DNA of 58,872 nt, taken from assembly GCA_945903305.1 (NCBI GenBank), contig CAMDOA010000010.1, forward strand, positions 1-58,872, written 5' to 3'. Position numbers and translations under genes: made by a program. The stretch comes from Chitinophaga pinensis. GTDB lineage: Bacteria; Bacteroidota; Bacteroidia; Chitinophagales; UBA10324. Of the stretch, positions 43,493 to 52,471 are shown one piece after another. The notes under the pieces were generated by a model, which was not told the DNA's origin, ran no database searches, and saw only the letters and a list, made by a program, of their open reading frames with translations. How positions within the stretch are numbered: position 1 is the first letter of the stretch; every line of letters starts with the position of its first letter.

Positions 43493-44115
43493 TCGCGGTT
43501 CACAAGATAATTTTCATACGGCAGCCGTGTGGCAATCGAGCGAGCGAGTGTTAAATCATCTACATATTCCAATTCGCCACCGAAAGCCATTCCGCGTGCA
43601 AGTGTGGTGATTTTCACATTGGGGAACTGATGCAGTTTTCTTGAGAGATAAAAAATAGTAGTGTCGCCTTCCATGGTTGCATTCAACGCCATAATCACCT
43701 CTTCTATTTCATTGCTGGCAGTGCGATGAATGAGCGACTCAATATTCAACTGGTCGGGTCCGATGCCTTCGAGTGGAGAAATCACACCGCCCAACACATG
43801 GTACAAACCATTGTATTGATTCACTGATTCGATGGCAATTACATCACGAAAATTTTCGACCACGCACACGAGTGAACGATTGCGCGCATGACTGTTACAG
43901 ATGTTGCATTGCTCGCCATCAGAAATATTATGACAGGTTTTACAAAATTTTATTTCATTACGCATTTTAGCAATGCGACCGGAAAACTGATTGACCGATT
44001 CCGGATTCTGGCGCAACAGGTGAAGCACCAGGCGCAATGCACTTCTGCGTCCAATGCCCGGCAGTTTTTCAAATTCGCTCACAGCATCCTCAATCAATCG
44101 AGATGGAAAATTCAT
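43489..44115 (-). CDS. recR: Recombination mediator protein RecR
   Basis: The 208-residue protein works with RecO and RecF to load RecA at single-stranded DNA gaps. It has the helix-hairpin-helix start (FEKLPGIGRRSALRL), the four-cysteine zinc finger C58, C61, C70 and C73, and a Toprim domain with VCVVENFRDVIAIE, then GLYHVLGGVISPLEGIGPDQL and LARGMAFGGELEYVD. The length is typical. Its stop overlaps the start of the glycosyltransferase gene (ATGA), so the two are translationally coupled. A TATTTTCG -7-like box lies four bases upstream of the ATG. Confidence 0.97.
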   Translation of the reverse strand: MNFPSRLIEDAVSEFEKLPGIGRRSALRLVLHLLRQNPESVNQFSGRIAKMRNEIKFCKTCHNISDGEQCNICNSHARNRSLVCVVENFRDVIAIESVNQYNGLYHVLGGVISPLEGIGPDQLNIESLIHRTASNEIEEVIMALNATMEGDTTIFYLSRKLHQFPNVKITTLARGMAFGGELEYVDDLTLARSIATRLPYENYLVNRE

Positions 44116-44119
44116 GCGA

Positions 44120-44127
44120 CGAAAATA
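44120..44127 (-). promoter_or_regulatory. -7-like element for recR
   Basis: The minus strand reads TATTTTCG, one base off TAnnTTTG, only four bases before the recR ATG. If used, the transcript would be leaderless or nearly so. Confidence 0.4.
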
Positions 44128-44416
44128 GTTGAAGCAGAATATTGTAGGTAATGGACAAAAGTGTTATTAGTAAAATGTTAGCTTATTAATTACTATTCAC
44201 CCCGGCAATAAAAAATATTTATCAATCCGGTTTTGCCGATTTAACATCAAATACTTTTATTCAGTCGTAATTGTAAACACTTCAAATTCTCAGTTACTTT
44301 CAATTTCATTGCTTTCAATAATTCAATATATTAAACTAAACCCAAAGGCTGGTGCGGCAATAGTTAAAAATGCAAGTTGGTAATCAATTCAACTTCTGAT
44401 TAATCAACTTACTCAT
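44128..44416. other. Gene-free stretch between divergent recR and radA
   Basis: About 290 AT-rich bases lie between the recR and radA promoters. I see no reading frame with coding character and no clear hairpin or repeat. Confidence 0.5.
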
Positions 44417-44424
44417 TATGTTCG
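44417..44424 (+). promoter_or_regulatory. -7-like element for radA
   Basis: TATGTTCG is one base from TAnnTTTG and lies 10 bases before the radA ATG at 44435. Confidence 0.4.
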
Positions 44425-44434
44425 CCTTAAATAA

Positions 44435-45799
44435 ATGAGTAAAATAAGAACCGTTTTTTATTGCTCCAACTGCGGAGCGCAAGCAGCAAAGTGGATTGGC
44501 AAGTGCCCCAGTTGCAATGAGTGGAATACTTATGTGGAAGAAGTAATTGAGCGCGAAAAATCGGCGACTCCCTGGAAGAAAAAAGAAAAACACGAAGCGC
44601 CGAAACCAAAAACCATTCAGGATATAAAACCAATTCCGGAAGAACGGATTATTACTCCCGACAATGAATTGAATCGTGTTTTGGGTGGAGGAATTGTTCC
44701 AGGCTCAGTAATATTAGTTGGCGGTGAACCCGGAATCGGAAAATCAACCTTGCTTTTACAACTCGCATTGCGAATGGAAGGAGTGAAAGTTTTGTATTTG
44801 TCAGGGGAAGAAAGCGATCATCAAATCAGAATGCGTGCCGAACGAATCGGTACAAAAAATAAGGAGTGTTACATTTTACCTGAAACTTCAACGGCATTAA
44901 TCTTCCGGCATATCCAGGAATTGCAACCTGAAGTAGTGATTGTTGATTCGATACAAACCATGCAAACTGAGTTGGTGGAATCAACTGCAGGAAGCATTTC
45001 GCAAATAAGAGAATGCGCCGGCGAGTTTCAGCGATATGCAAAAGAGAGTGGAGTACCGGTTTTTTTGATTGGGCACATTACCAAGGAAGGAATAATTGCC
45101 GGACCAAAAATTCTAGAACACATGGTGGATACTGTGTTGCAATTTGAAGGCGACCGGCATTATAGTTATCGCATTTTGCGCACTGTAAAAAATCGTTTCG
45201 GCTCCACCAGCGAATTAGGAATTTATGAAATGCAGGGAAGCGGATTGAGCGAGGTCAGTAATCCATCAGAAATATTATTAACGCAGCGCGATGAAATGCT
45301 GAGCGGAATTGCGATTGCCGCAACTATGGAGGGCATGCGACCATTATTAGTGGAAACACAAGCGCTCGTAACACAAGCAGTGTATGGAACTCCGCAACGA
45401 ACAACCACCGGTTTTGATTTACAGAGAATGAGAATGCTGCTCGCCGTTTTAGAAAAACGATGCGGATTTTTTTTCGGAGTGAAAGATGTGTTCCTGAATA
45501 TTGCCGGCGGAATTCGGGTGGAAGATCCAGCCATTGATTTAGCGGTTGTTGCTTCTATTCTTTCTTCTTATGAAGATAAATCGCTTGCTCCGAATATTTG
45601 TTTTTGCGGCGAAGTAGGATTGAGTGGAGAGATTCGCGCCGTGAACCGTATTGAGCAGCGAATCAGCGAATCAGCAAAACTCGGTTTCGAAAAAATATTT
45701 GTTTCGGGTTACAACAAAAAAGGATTGAACTCACGCAAGCTCGGCATCGAGGTGGTGCTCGTCAATAAGGTGGAAGATCTGATTCGACGGATATTGTAA
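44435..45799 (+). CDS. radA: DNA repair protein RadA (Sms)
   Basis: The 454-residue protein is a RecA-like ATPase that drives branch migration during recombination. It has the N-terminal zinc finger C10, C13, C24 and C27, a Walker A at residues 97-104 (GEPGIGKS), the RadA-specific KNRFG motif (TVKNRFGSTSELGIYEMQ) and the Lon-like C-terminal domain (CFCGEVGLSGEIRAVNRIEQ). The length is typical. Its last 69 bases overlap on the opposite strand with a small membrane protein gene. The divergent recR gene has a related DNA repair role. Confidence 0.97.
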   Translation: MSKIRTVFYCSNCGAQAAKWIGKCPSCNEWNTYVEEVIEREKSATPWKKKEKHEAPKPKTIQDIKPIPEERIITPDNELNRVLGGGIVPGSVILVGGEPGIGKSTLLLQLALRMEGVKVLYLSGEESDHQIRMRAERIGTKNKECYILPETSTALIFRHIQELQPEVVIVDSIQTMQTELVESTAGSISQIRECAGEFQRYAKESGVPVFLIGHITKEGIIAGPKILEHMVDTVLQFEGDRHYSYRILRTVKNRFGSTSELGIYEMQGSGLSEVSNPSEILLTQRDEMLSGIAIAATMEGMRPLLVETQALVTQAVYGTPQRTTTGFDLQRMRMLLAVLEKRCGFFFGVKDVFLNIAGGIRVEDPAIDLAVVASILSSYEDKSLAPNICFCGEVGLSGEIRAVNRIEQRISESAKLGFEKIFVSGYNKKGLNSRKLGIEVVLVNKVEDLIRRIL

Positions 45800-46015
45800 G
45801 CTGCGTGTTTTATAAAACCGTGGTTGCACTTCCACAATCAAGAAGGTGATAATAAAAAATACGCCGATAAAAAATAACCCGAAGGCAGTCCATTCCCTTG
45901 AAATTTCTCTTCCGAAAATTTTATACAACACATTTTCTCTGTTTCGCAGTTTGGTATAACTGATTGCTCCGAATACGGTACTGAAAACGCCGATGGCAAG
46001 GATGAGGTAAATCAT
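45731..46015 (-). CDS. Small membrane protein, antisense overlap with radA
   Basis: The 94-residue frame has two hydrophobic segments (MIYLILAIGVFSTVFGAISY and FGLFFIGVFFIITFLIVEV) joined by a basic loop (KIFGREISREW). The C-terminal 23 codons run through the end of radA on the opposite strand. The two-membrane-segment structure and its place in an otherwise empty gap support a real gene. I recognise no family. The ATG is at 46013-46015. Confidence 0.55.
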   Translation of the reverse strand: MIYLILAIGVFSTVFGAISYTKLRNRENVLYKIFGREISREWTAFGLFFIGVFFIITFLIVEVQPRFYKTRSLQYPSNQIFHLIDEHHLDAELA

Positions 46016-46097
46016 TTTTGAGAATTTATTTTCTGCAAAGTTGTGTCAGTAAATTTTATTTCTCAATGAAATATTTACCTTTCAGAAAAATAGTTTA

Positions 46098-46811
46098 ATG
46101 CTCGCCAAATCATTTCAGTTTGTAAAACAAAGTGTGGATGATTTGCTTTATCTGTTTTTTCCGGAAGCATGCGTTGGTTGCGGAACGAGTTTGTTGAATC
46201 AGGAAAAAATAGTGTGTACCACTTGTCGGTTCAAATTACCTAAAACAAATTATCATAAATGGGAAAGCAACCCCATGGAAAAACATTTCTGGGGTCGCGT
46301 GAATTTTGAAATGGCTATTGCGTATTTATATTTTGGAAAAGAAACCCGGGTGCAGGAATTATTGCATCACTTGAAATACAAGGGCCGTCACGATGTAGGA
46401 ACTTACATTGGAGAATTATATGGCAGTGATTTAAAACGAGATGGCGCGGTTGATACAATTGATTTTATTATTCCGGTTCCGTTGCATCCATCACGCGAAC
46501 GGTTTCGCGGGTACAATCAGGCATATATGATTGGAAGAGGAATTTCGGAAGCCACCGGAATTCCAATCAGAAAAGATTTTTTATACCGGGGAGTTGCCTC
46601 CACCACTCAAACAAAAAAATCAAGATTTGAGCGATGGAAAAATGTGGAAGAAATTTTTTATACCGAAAAAACCGATCAGTGGAAAGGAAAACATTTATTG
46701 CTGGTGGACGATGTAATGACAACAGGCAGCACCCTTGAAGCATGCAGTCGTGTGTTGTTAAATAATACCGATGTAAAATTGAGCGCGGCCACAATTGCAG
46801 TTGCTATGTGA
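46098..46811 (+). CDS. ComF family phosphoribosyltransferase-like protein
   Basis: The 237-residue protein has the ComF layout. The N-terminal zinc finger has C25, C28, C40 and C43; then come LHHLKYKGRHDVGTYIG, PVPLHPSRERFRGYNQAYMI and the PRPP-binding loop LLVDDVMTTGSTLEAC near residue 203. ComF proteins are linked to DNA uptake and recombination in some bacteria; the ancestral activity is phosphoribosyl transfer. No other competence gene is nearby. The gene starts 82 bases from the divergent small membrane protein gene. Confidence 0.92.
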   Translation: MLAKSFQFVKQSVDDLLYLFFPEACVGCGTSLLNQEKIVCTTCRFKLPKTNYHKWESNPMEKHFWGRVNFEMAIAYLYFGKETRVQELLHHLKYKGRHDVGTYIGELYGSDLKRDGAVDTIDFIIPVPLHPSRERFRGYNQAYMIGRGISEATGIPIRKDFLYRGVASTTQTKKSRFERWKNVEEIFYTEKTDQWKGKHLLLVDDVMTTGSTLEACSRVLLNNTDVKLSAATIAVAM

Positions 46812-46879
46812 TTTAAGTTTCGGGTTATGAGTTTTAGGTTTCGGGTTGATTGAAGTTATTTGTGTTTCGAAAAACAGTA

Positions 46880-48223
46880 ATGAACAATTCGTATAAAGCA
46901 TATTCTTATTTAGGACTATTCATGTTTTTTGTGCTGCTTATTTTATCGTGCATTTTTTATAAAGAGCGAATTATATGCTTTGATACTGCACTTGTTGATT
47001 CACGAATCATTATCACAAACTATTTTTCAATATTCCCGGTTCGGTTTGGTGGCGCCATTCCGCAAATCATTCCGCTGCTCGCTACTATTTTTAATTTCCC
47101 CTTAAAACTGATTTTACTTTTTCATTCAATGGGAATGATTTTATTCTATCTCCTTTTTTTCATCCTGATTGTGTTTCGGTTTAAAAATTTTGTGTTTGCA
47201 TTTGCTTTGGTGTTTTATCTCACAATATTGGTGAGTGATGATTTTTACTGGTTCATTTCAGAGTACCAGCAAGGAATGGCTTACCTGTGCTTGTATGGTG
47301 CATGGTTAATGGAAAAACAAAAATCAGATTCGCCGATTAAACATTGGTGGATTCATTTTCTGATTGTTTTATGGATACAGTTTTTCTACCTGCTTATTGT
47401 TTTTCCTATGGTGTTTATGTTTTGCTTTTTGTATTTCATCAATGAAAAACGAAGTTTAAAATCTTTTTCAATTTTTATAGCAGTTGTTGTTGTTTCATTT
47501 GTAATCAGATATTTTGTTGGAAAAATGGATTGGTATGAGGCAGAAAAAATTCAATCGTTATCAGGCATTATTCAAAATATTTCTAATATGCTTTATTCCA
47601 AATCCTTTATTCAGTTTATCAATGATTTGAAATTTGATTACCTCTTGTGGTTAATCATTTTCATTTTCACCAACATTATTATTCTTCAAAAAAAACGATG
47701 GCTTTTGAGTTTTACAATGAGTGCTGTTTCGCTCATTTACTTAATAGTTGTGCTTGCTTTCAATCCGGCAGCAGATCGTTTTTATATTCAGAACATGTTT
47801 ATGCCTTTGGCATTTATGGTTGCATTGCCGTTTCTTTTTTACTTCATCAATCAATTAAAACCAAAAACCGGATTACTGATTCTTGTTCTCGTTTTTTCTA
47901 TTCGTATCGGATTTATTTATTCGGCACATCACCAATTTACAAATCGGGTGAATTGGTACAGCGCAAAAATTCAGCAACTCAGAAACGGACACGATAAATT
48001 CTATTTCATTCCTGCATCAACTGTCCCGATGGATACTTTGCTGATGACATGGGCTGCTCCTTTCGAAACACTTTTGCTTTCATCATTAAACAGTCCCGAT
48101 TCCACATTGGTCATAAAAATTGAAGACGATAATGCGGAGGTGAAAAACGATACTGCCGGAATATTTCAATCGTGGAAACCGGAAGATTTTCCATCACTGT
48201 ATTTTAATCTGCGCAGAAAATAA
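46880..48223 (+). CDS. Polytopic membrane protein of unknown function
   Basis: The 447-residue protein has about 11-12 hydrophobic segments up to residue 360 (for example GLFMFFVLLILSCIFY and WIQFFYLLIVFPMVFMFCF) and a soluble C-terminal region of about 85 residues ending SLYFNLRRK. The layout is like that of GT-C-type or flippase-like membrane enzymes, but no conserved catalytic motif is clear. A TTG at 46850 gives a longer frame; ATG at 46880 is preferred because MNNSYKAYSYLGL precedes the first membrane segment directly. TTTCGGGTT is repeated twice in the upstream gap. Confidence 0.7.
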   Translation: MNNSYKAYSYLGLFMFFVLLILSCIFYKERIICFDTALVDSRIIITNYFSIFPVRFGGAIPQIIPLLATIFNFPLKLILLFHSMGMILFYLLFFILIVFRFKNFVFAFALVFYLTILVSDDFYWFISEYQQGMAYLCLYGAWLMEKQKSDSPIKHWWIHFLIVLWIQFFYLLIVFPMVFMFCFLYFINEKRSLKSFSIFIAVVVVSFVIRYFVGKMDWYEAEKIQSLSGIIQNISNMLYSKSFIQFINDLKFDYLLWLIIFIFTNIIILQKKRWLLSFTMSAVSLIYLIVVLAFNPAADRFYIQNMFMPLAFMVALPFLFYFINQLKPKTGLLILVLVFSIRIGFIYSAHHQFTNRVNWYSAKIQQLRNGHDKFYFIPASTVPMDTLLMTWAAPFETLLLSSLNSPDSTLVIKIEDDNAEVKNDTAGIFQSWKPEDFPSLYFNLRRK

Positions 48224-48293
48224 AAACAGTCCTTTATAAATTACATTTTCTGTCTGCACAATTTCCATTCAACTTTGTCGTTCTTCGCTGCTG

Positions 48294-49664
48294 ATGAAAA
48301 TTAAAAACCTGATTATATTTATTGCAACTCTGTTCACTATAGCTTCGTGCCGCAAGGATGTTTTTCTCACCGACACTGCTGTTAAATTAAGTTTCAGTAA
48401 TGACACACTTACATTCGATACCGTATTTACTTCTATTGGTTCAGCTACCCGGTATTTTAAAATTTATAACAAAGAGAACAAGAAAATAAAAATCAGCAAC
48501 ATCAAGTTAGCCGGAGGAGTTGATTCGCATTTCCGGATTAATGTAGATGGCATTGCCGGCATTGAAGCGAAAGAAGTGGAGATAGCAGCCAACGACAGCC
48601 TGTACATTTTTGCCGCTGTAACTGTTGACCCCAACAACCTCGCTAATCCGTTTGTAATTGAAGATTCAATTTTGTTTAACACCAACGGAAACAATCAAGC
48701 AGTAATTTTAAATGCATGGGGACAAAACGCACATTTTATTTATGATTCAGTTATAACGGCCGATCAGCAATGGATAAATGATTTGCCGTATGTAATTATT
48801 AATTCCATGCTGATTGAAAGTAATGTTACTGTAAACATTGATCCCGGGTGCAGAATTTATAATCATCCGAACTCCATCATTTTTATAAAAGGAAAATTGC
48901 ATGTAAACGGAACCGCCACCGATACTGTATTTTTCAGAGGCGACAGACTTGAAAATTATTTTCAGGATTTGCCCGGTCAGTGGGGCGGAATAATTATTTT
49001 ACCGGGAAGCACCGGCAGTTCAATTACCTATACCACACTTCAGGATGGTGATGTTGGAGTCTATGCCAACGATTCAGTTGTATATACACAACCGCACATT
49101 ACACTCAAGCAGGTTGTTATTAAAAACATGACTTATGCCGGAATACGCGGTTTATCATCATGGGTAACCGGTGAAAATTTATTGATATACAATATCGGCC
49201 AGAATAATTGCTTTCAAAATATTTTAGGTGGTAAGTATCAATTTGATAATTGCACCTTTGCCAATTACAGTAGTACTGTCATTAATCATCAGGAACCTGC
49301 GGTTTACCTGAGTAATTATTATACTCCTGACAATATTGAGTACTTACTGTTTGGATGTACTGCCGAATTTAATAATTGCATAATCTGGGGTGGACTCGAT
49401 CAGGAAATTTCGATAGATTTAATTGGTGCAGGCACTATTAATACCATTCAATTTAATTCCTGTTGCATAAAATCAGATTCAACTCATTCAGGAAGCTGGT
49501 TTAAAAATGATCCGTTATTTATTAATTACACCGAAAACAATTATCAATTATCAAGTGGTTCGCCTTGTATTGATACCGGAATTGAACCTGTTTCTTTAAC
49601 AACAGATATTACAGGATTTATAAGAACTCTTCCATTTGATATTGGCGCTTACGAAAAGCAGTAG
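48294..49664 (+). CDS. Right-handed beta-helix lipoprotein (choice-of-anchor Q-like)
   Basis: The 456-residue protein has a lipoprotein signal with Cys19 (TIASCRKDVF). Residues about 30-150 are a beta-sandwich-like N-terminal region (FDTVFTSIGSATRYFKIYN). From about residue 180 it shows short repeating strands typical of a parallel beta helix (NSMLIESNVTVNIDPGCRIY, IKGKLHVNGTATDTVFFRG). The end, YQLSSGSPCIDTGIEPV, is the choice-of-anchor Q signature that ends many Bacteroidota beta-helix proteins. It is probably surface- or outer-membrane-anchored, and polysaccharide binding is inference. CAACTTTG lies 25 bases upstream, one base off the -7 consensus. Confidence 0.82.
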   Translation: MKIKNLIIFIATLFTIASCRKDVFLTDTAVKLSFSNDTLTFDTVFTSIGSATRYFKIYNKENKKIKISNIKLAGGVDSHFRINVDGIAGIEAKEVEIAANDSLYIFAAVTVDPNNLANPFVIEDSILFNTNGNNQAVILNAWGQNAHFIYDSVITADQQWINDLPYVIINSMLIESNVTVNIDPGCRIYNHPNSIIFIKGKLHVNGTATDTVFFRGDRLENYFQDLPGQWGGIIILPGSTGSSITYTTLQDGDVGVYANDSVVYTQPHITLKQVVIKNMTYAGIRGLSSWVTGENLLIYNIGQNNCFQNILGGKYQFDNCTFANYSSTVINHQEPAVYLSNYYTPDNIEYLLFGCTAEFNNCIIWGGLDQEISIDLIGAGTINTIQFNSCCIKSDSTHSGSWFKNDPLFINYTENNYQLSSGSPCIDTGIEPVSLTTDITGFIRTLPFDIGAYEKQ

Positions 49665-49782
49665 GACACAAAAACATTTTTCTGTTTAATTACTGATTGA
49701 GTTTTTTCTGTTTCAAAATTTATTTTTCATTCCGAGAACAATGCATACAACCGTTTCGTATTCCTTAGTCTCTGAATAAACA

Positions 49783-51993
49783 GTGCAAACAATTCAAAAT
49801 TTTTATTGGTCGTTTCCGGTTCAGCTGCTGCTGCTGCACCTGCGCCGCAATTTATTTTTACTCATTTCATTTATAATTCTCATTCTGTTTGTAACTAAAA
49901 ATTTAGCAGCACTATATGGCTTTGCTTATTTGTTTTTAGATCCTGAGTACTTAGGCAAAGTAAATTTCTGGAGCTTCTTTTTAGTAGGAATCGGGTTTGG
50001 CGCTTTTGTTTTAATCTGGAACATTACCAGTTATATTCTCAACTCGCACCGCTTTCCGTTTCTGGCAACTTTTGAAAAACCATTTACAAGATACTGCCTG
50101 AATAATTCTATTCTTCCGCTGTTTTTTGTTGCCGTTTATTTTGTTGAGTTGGTTCATTTTCAAACCGAGTATGAATTATCTGCCTGGTATAAAATAGCGG
50201 CAAGTATTGCCGGATTTATTACAGGTGCCTTGTTGTTGATTGCAGTTTCTTTTTCAAAAGCATTAAACACGCATTATAATCAGGCGCACGAACATAGAAC
50301 CAAGCATACCGCCATGAAGCGCTGGAGTTTTAATATACGAACAACAGATCATCGCAAACTGCGTGTCGATTATTTTTTTATTTACCCATGGAAAATCAGA
50401 AGAGTGCGTGAGGTGGATCATTATGAAGAAGAAAAATTGTTAACCGTTTTTAAACAGCACCACCGCAATGCCTTGATTCTGGAATTGATTGCTTTGGAAG
50501 TAATCATTCTGCTTGGCTTTTTAATGGATTATACAATGTTCAGAGTACCGGCAGCATCCAGCCTGTTTTTATTAATGAGCATTCTGGTGGCACCAATCGG
50601 CGCTTTTTCATATTACCTGAAAACATGGGGAACCTCTGTTTTTATTTTGCTGGTTCTATTATTCAGTTTAATGCTTCAGTTTGATTTTATGAATCATAAA
50701 AACAAAGCATTCGGGTTAAATTATTCATCTGAAAAACGAATGGATTACATACTTTCAACTATTGAAAGTAAAAGCGCCGACAATGTTTTTTACAAGGATA
50801 AAGCGCGGGAAATTAAAACACTTAATAATTGGAAACAGAAAGTATCAAAGGGCGATTCAGCTAAGCCAACACTAGTATTAATAAATTGCAGCGGCGGCGG
50901 ATTGCGGGCAACTGTTTGGAGTTTTTATGTGATGCAGGTTTTAGATAGCCTGACTGGCGATCGATTTTTTAATCATTCAAAATTAATCAGCGGTGCTTCG
51001 GGCGGAACGCTGGGTGCGGCTTATTACCGCCAACTGTTTTTAGAAAAACAAAACGGAAAACAAATAGATCTGAGCAGCGATGAATACCTGAATAATATTT
51101 CGCGTGATTTATTAAATGCTGTTTCATTTTCGTTTGTTGTAAATGATTTATTAATTCCCTGGCAGCGGTTTCGGATTAGCGAAAATCAATACCGAAAAGA
51201 CCGGGGTTACCTATGGGAAAAACAACTGAACGAAAACACGAAAGGAGTTTTAGATAAATCAATTGCCGATTATTCTTCTGATGAACAATCGGCTGTTATT
51301 CCGATGATGGTTTTCACGCCGACAATAATTGATGATGGAAGAAAATTAAATATTGCTGCTCAGCCAGTAGCTTATCTGAACAAACCGGCAAATTTTTCAG
51401 ATGCCAATAAAGCATTGAAGACCGATGCTATTGATTTGCAAAATTTCTTTTCAAATCAAGATGCAACACAATTACAATTATCAACCGCCATCAGAATGAA
51501 TGCAACATTCCCCTACATTATGCCGAATGTTTACCTGCCTACTACGCCTGAAATTCAAACCATGGATGCAGGCTTGCGCGATAATTTCGGAATTGAAACC
51601 AGTATGCGGTACTTATATGTTTTTAAAGATTGGATAAATGAAAATGTGGGGCAGGTGGTAATTGTGCAAATGCGCGACATGAAAAAAAATATTGAACCTA
51701 AAGTGAGCTCACATCAATCGTTGATGAGTAAATTTTTTGATCCGATCAGCAGTATATTTATTAACTGGAGCGATTATCAGGATTTTCATTTTGATGAACA
51801 GATTAACAGCGCAACCGGTTGGTTAAACTCTGAATTAAACATTCTCACTTTTGAATACACTCCATCGGTATTAAATAGCGCTGCAAGTATGACCTGGCAT
51901 TTAACCACTAAAGAAAAACTGGATGTGGTGAACGCTATTAATAACAAGCATAACCAGGCCGAGTTGAAAAAAATAATAACATTATTGAAATGA
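49783..51993 (+). CDS. Membrane-anchored patatin-like phospholipase
   Basis: The 736-residue protein has about seven hydrophobic segments in residues 15-310 and a patatin domain from about residue 360. The oxyanion glycine loop (NCSGGGLRATVW), the serine nucleophile motif GASGG and the Asp partner (MDAGLRDNFGIET) are all present, so the hydrolase should be active. It would cleave acyl groups from membrane phospholipids. The start is GTG at 49783, the first start codon after an in-frame TAA; the upstream ATG at 49741 ends after 12 codons. Its stop overlaps the next lipoprotein ATG by 4 bases. Confidence 0.85.
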   Translation: MQTIQNFYWSFPVQLLLLHLRRNLFLLISFIILILFVTKNLAALYGFAYLFLDPEYLGKVNFWSFFLVGIGFGAFVLIWNITSYILNSHRFPFLATFEKPFTRYCLNNSILPLFFVAVYFVELVHFQTEYELSAWYKIAASIAGFITGALLLIAVSFSKALNTHYNQAHEHRTKHTAMKRWSFNIRTTDHRKLRVDYFFIYPWKIRRVREVDHYEEEKLLTVFKQHHRNALILELIALEVIILLGFLMDYTMFRVPAASSLFLLMSILVAPIGAFSYYLKTWGTSVFILLVLLFSLMLQFDFMNHKNKAFGLNYSSEKRMDYILSTIESKSADNVFYKDKAREIKTLNNWKQKVSKGDSAKPTLVLINCSGGGLRATVWSFYVMQVLDSLTGDRFFNHSKLISGASGGTLGAAYYRQLFLEKQNGKQIDLSSDEYLNNISRDLLNAVSFSFVVNDLLIPWQRFRISENQYRKDRGYLWEKQLNENTKGVLDKSIADYSSDEQSAVIPMMVFTPTIIDDGRKLNIAAQPVAYLNKPANFSDANKALKTDAIDLQNFFSNQDATQLQLSTAIRMNATFPYIMPNVYLPTTPEIQTMDAGLRDNFGIETSMRYLYVFKDWINENVGQVVIVQMRDMKKNIEPKVSSHQSLMSKFFDPISSIFINWSDYQDFHFDEQINSATGWLNSELNILTFEYTPSVLNSAASMTWHLTTKEKLDVVNAINNKHNQAELKKIITLLK

Positions 51994-52463
51994 AATTAAT
52001 TAGTTGCGCATTTATTCTTGTGGTGATAACTGTTTTTTCGTGTAAAAAATATCCTGATGGACCAACATTCAGTTTGCGTTCACCGAGCCAAAGAATCATT
52101 GGTGCATGGAAGCTTAATTCTTATCTGGTGAGCGGTAACGATTCGACAAGTAAATTTTCAGGGTATACAGTTTTACCGGGGTTAGATTTAAAAGACCCGG
52201 GCATTAATGATACTTCCGGATATTTAATCAGGGGCGGAATTGATACCGTTTTATATGTTTCGAATTTTGGACTGTATGAATTGAAAAATAAAAAAACCGA
52301 ATTGGTTTTAACCTCCACTAAAATTTTAAATCCATTAAACCTATACGGGCCACTGATGAGCTCAGTTGCCATCACTTATAAAATATTGCGCCTTTCGAAA
52401 AAGGAATTGTGGCTGCAAACTGAATTTAACGGAAGCAGTTATGAATATAAATATGAGCGATAG
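51990..52463 (+). CDS. Small lipoprotein of unknown function, coupled to the patatin gene
   Basis: The 157-residue protein has a lipoprotein signal with Cys18 (TVFSCKKYPDG), then RIIGAWKLNSYLVSG and a beta-rich body ending YEYKYER. The IxGxWKL start and short strands are like those of lipocalin-type Bacteroidota lipoproteins. The 4-base overlap with the patatin gene suggests the two proteins act together, perhaps in the envelope. That link is inferred only from coupling. Confidence 0.72.
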   Translation: MKLISCAFILVVITVFSCKKYPDGPTFSLRSPSQRIIGAWKLNSYLVSGNDSTSKFSGYTVLPGLDLKDPGINDTSGYLIRGGIDTVLYVSNFGLYELKNKKTELVLTSTKILNPLNLYGPLMSSVAITYKILRLSKKELWLQTEFNGSSYEYKYER

Positions 52464-52471
52464 GTTGATTT

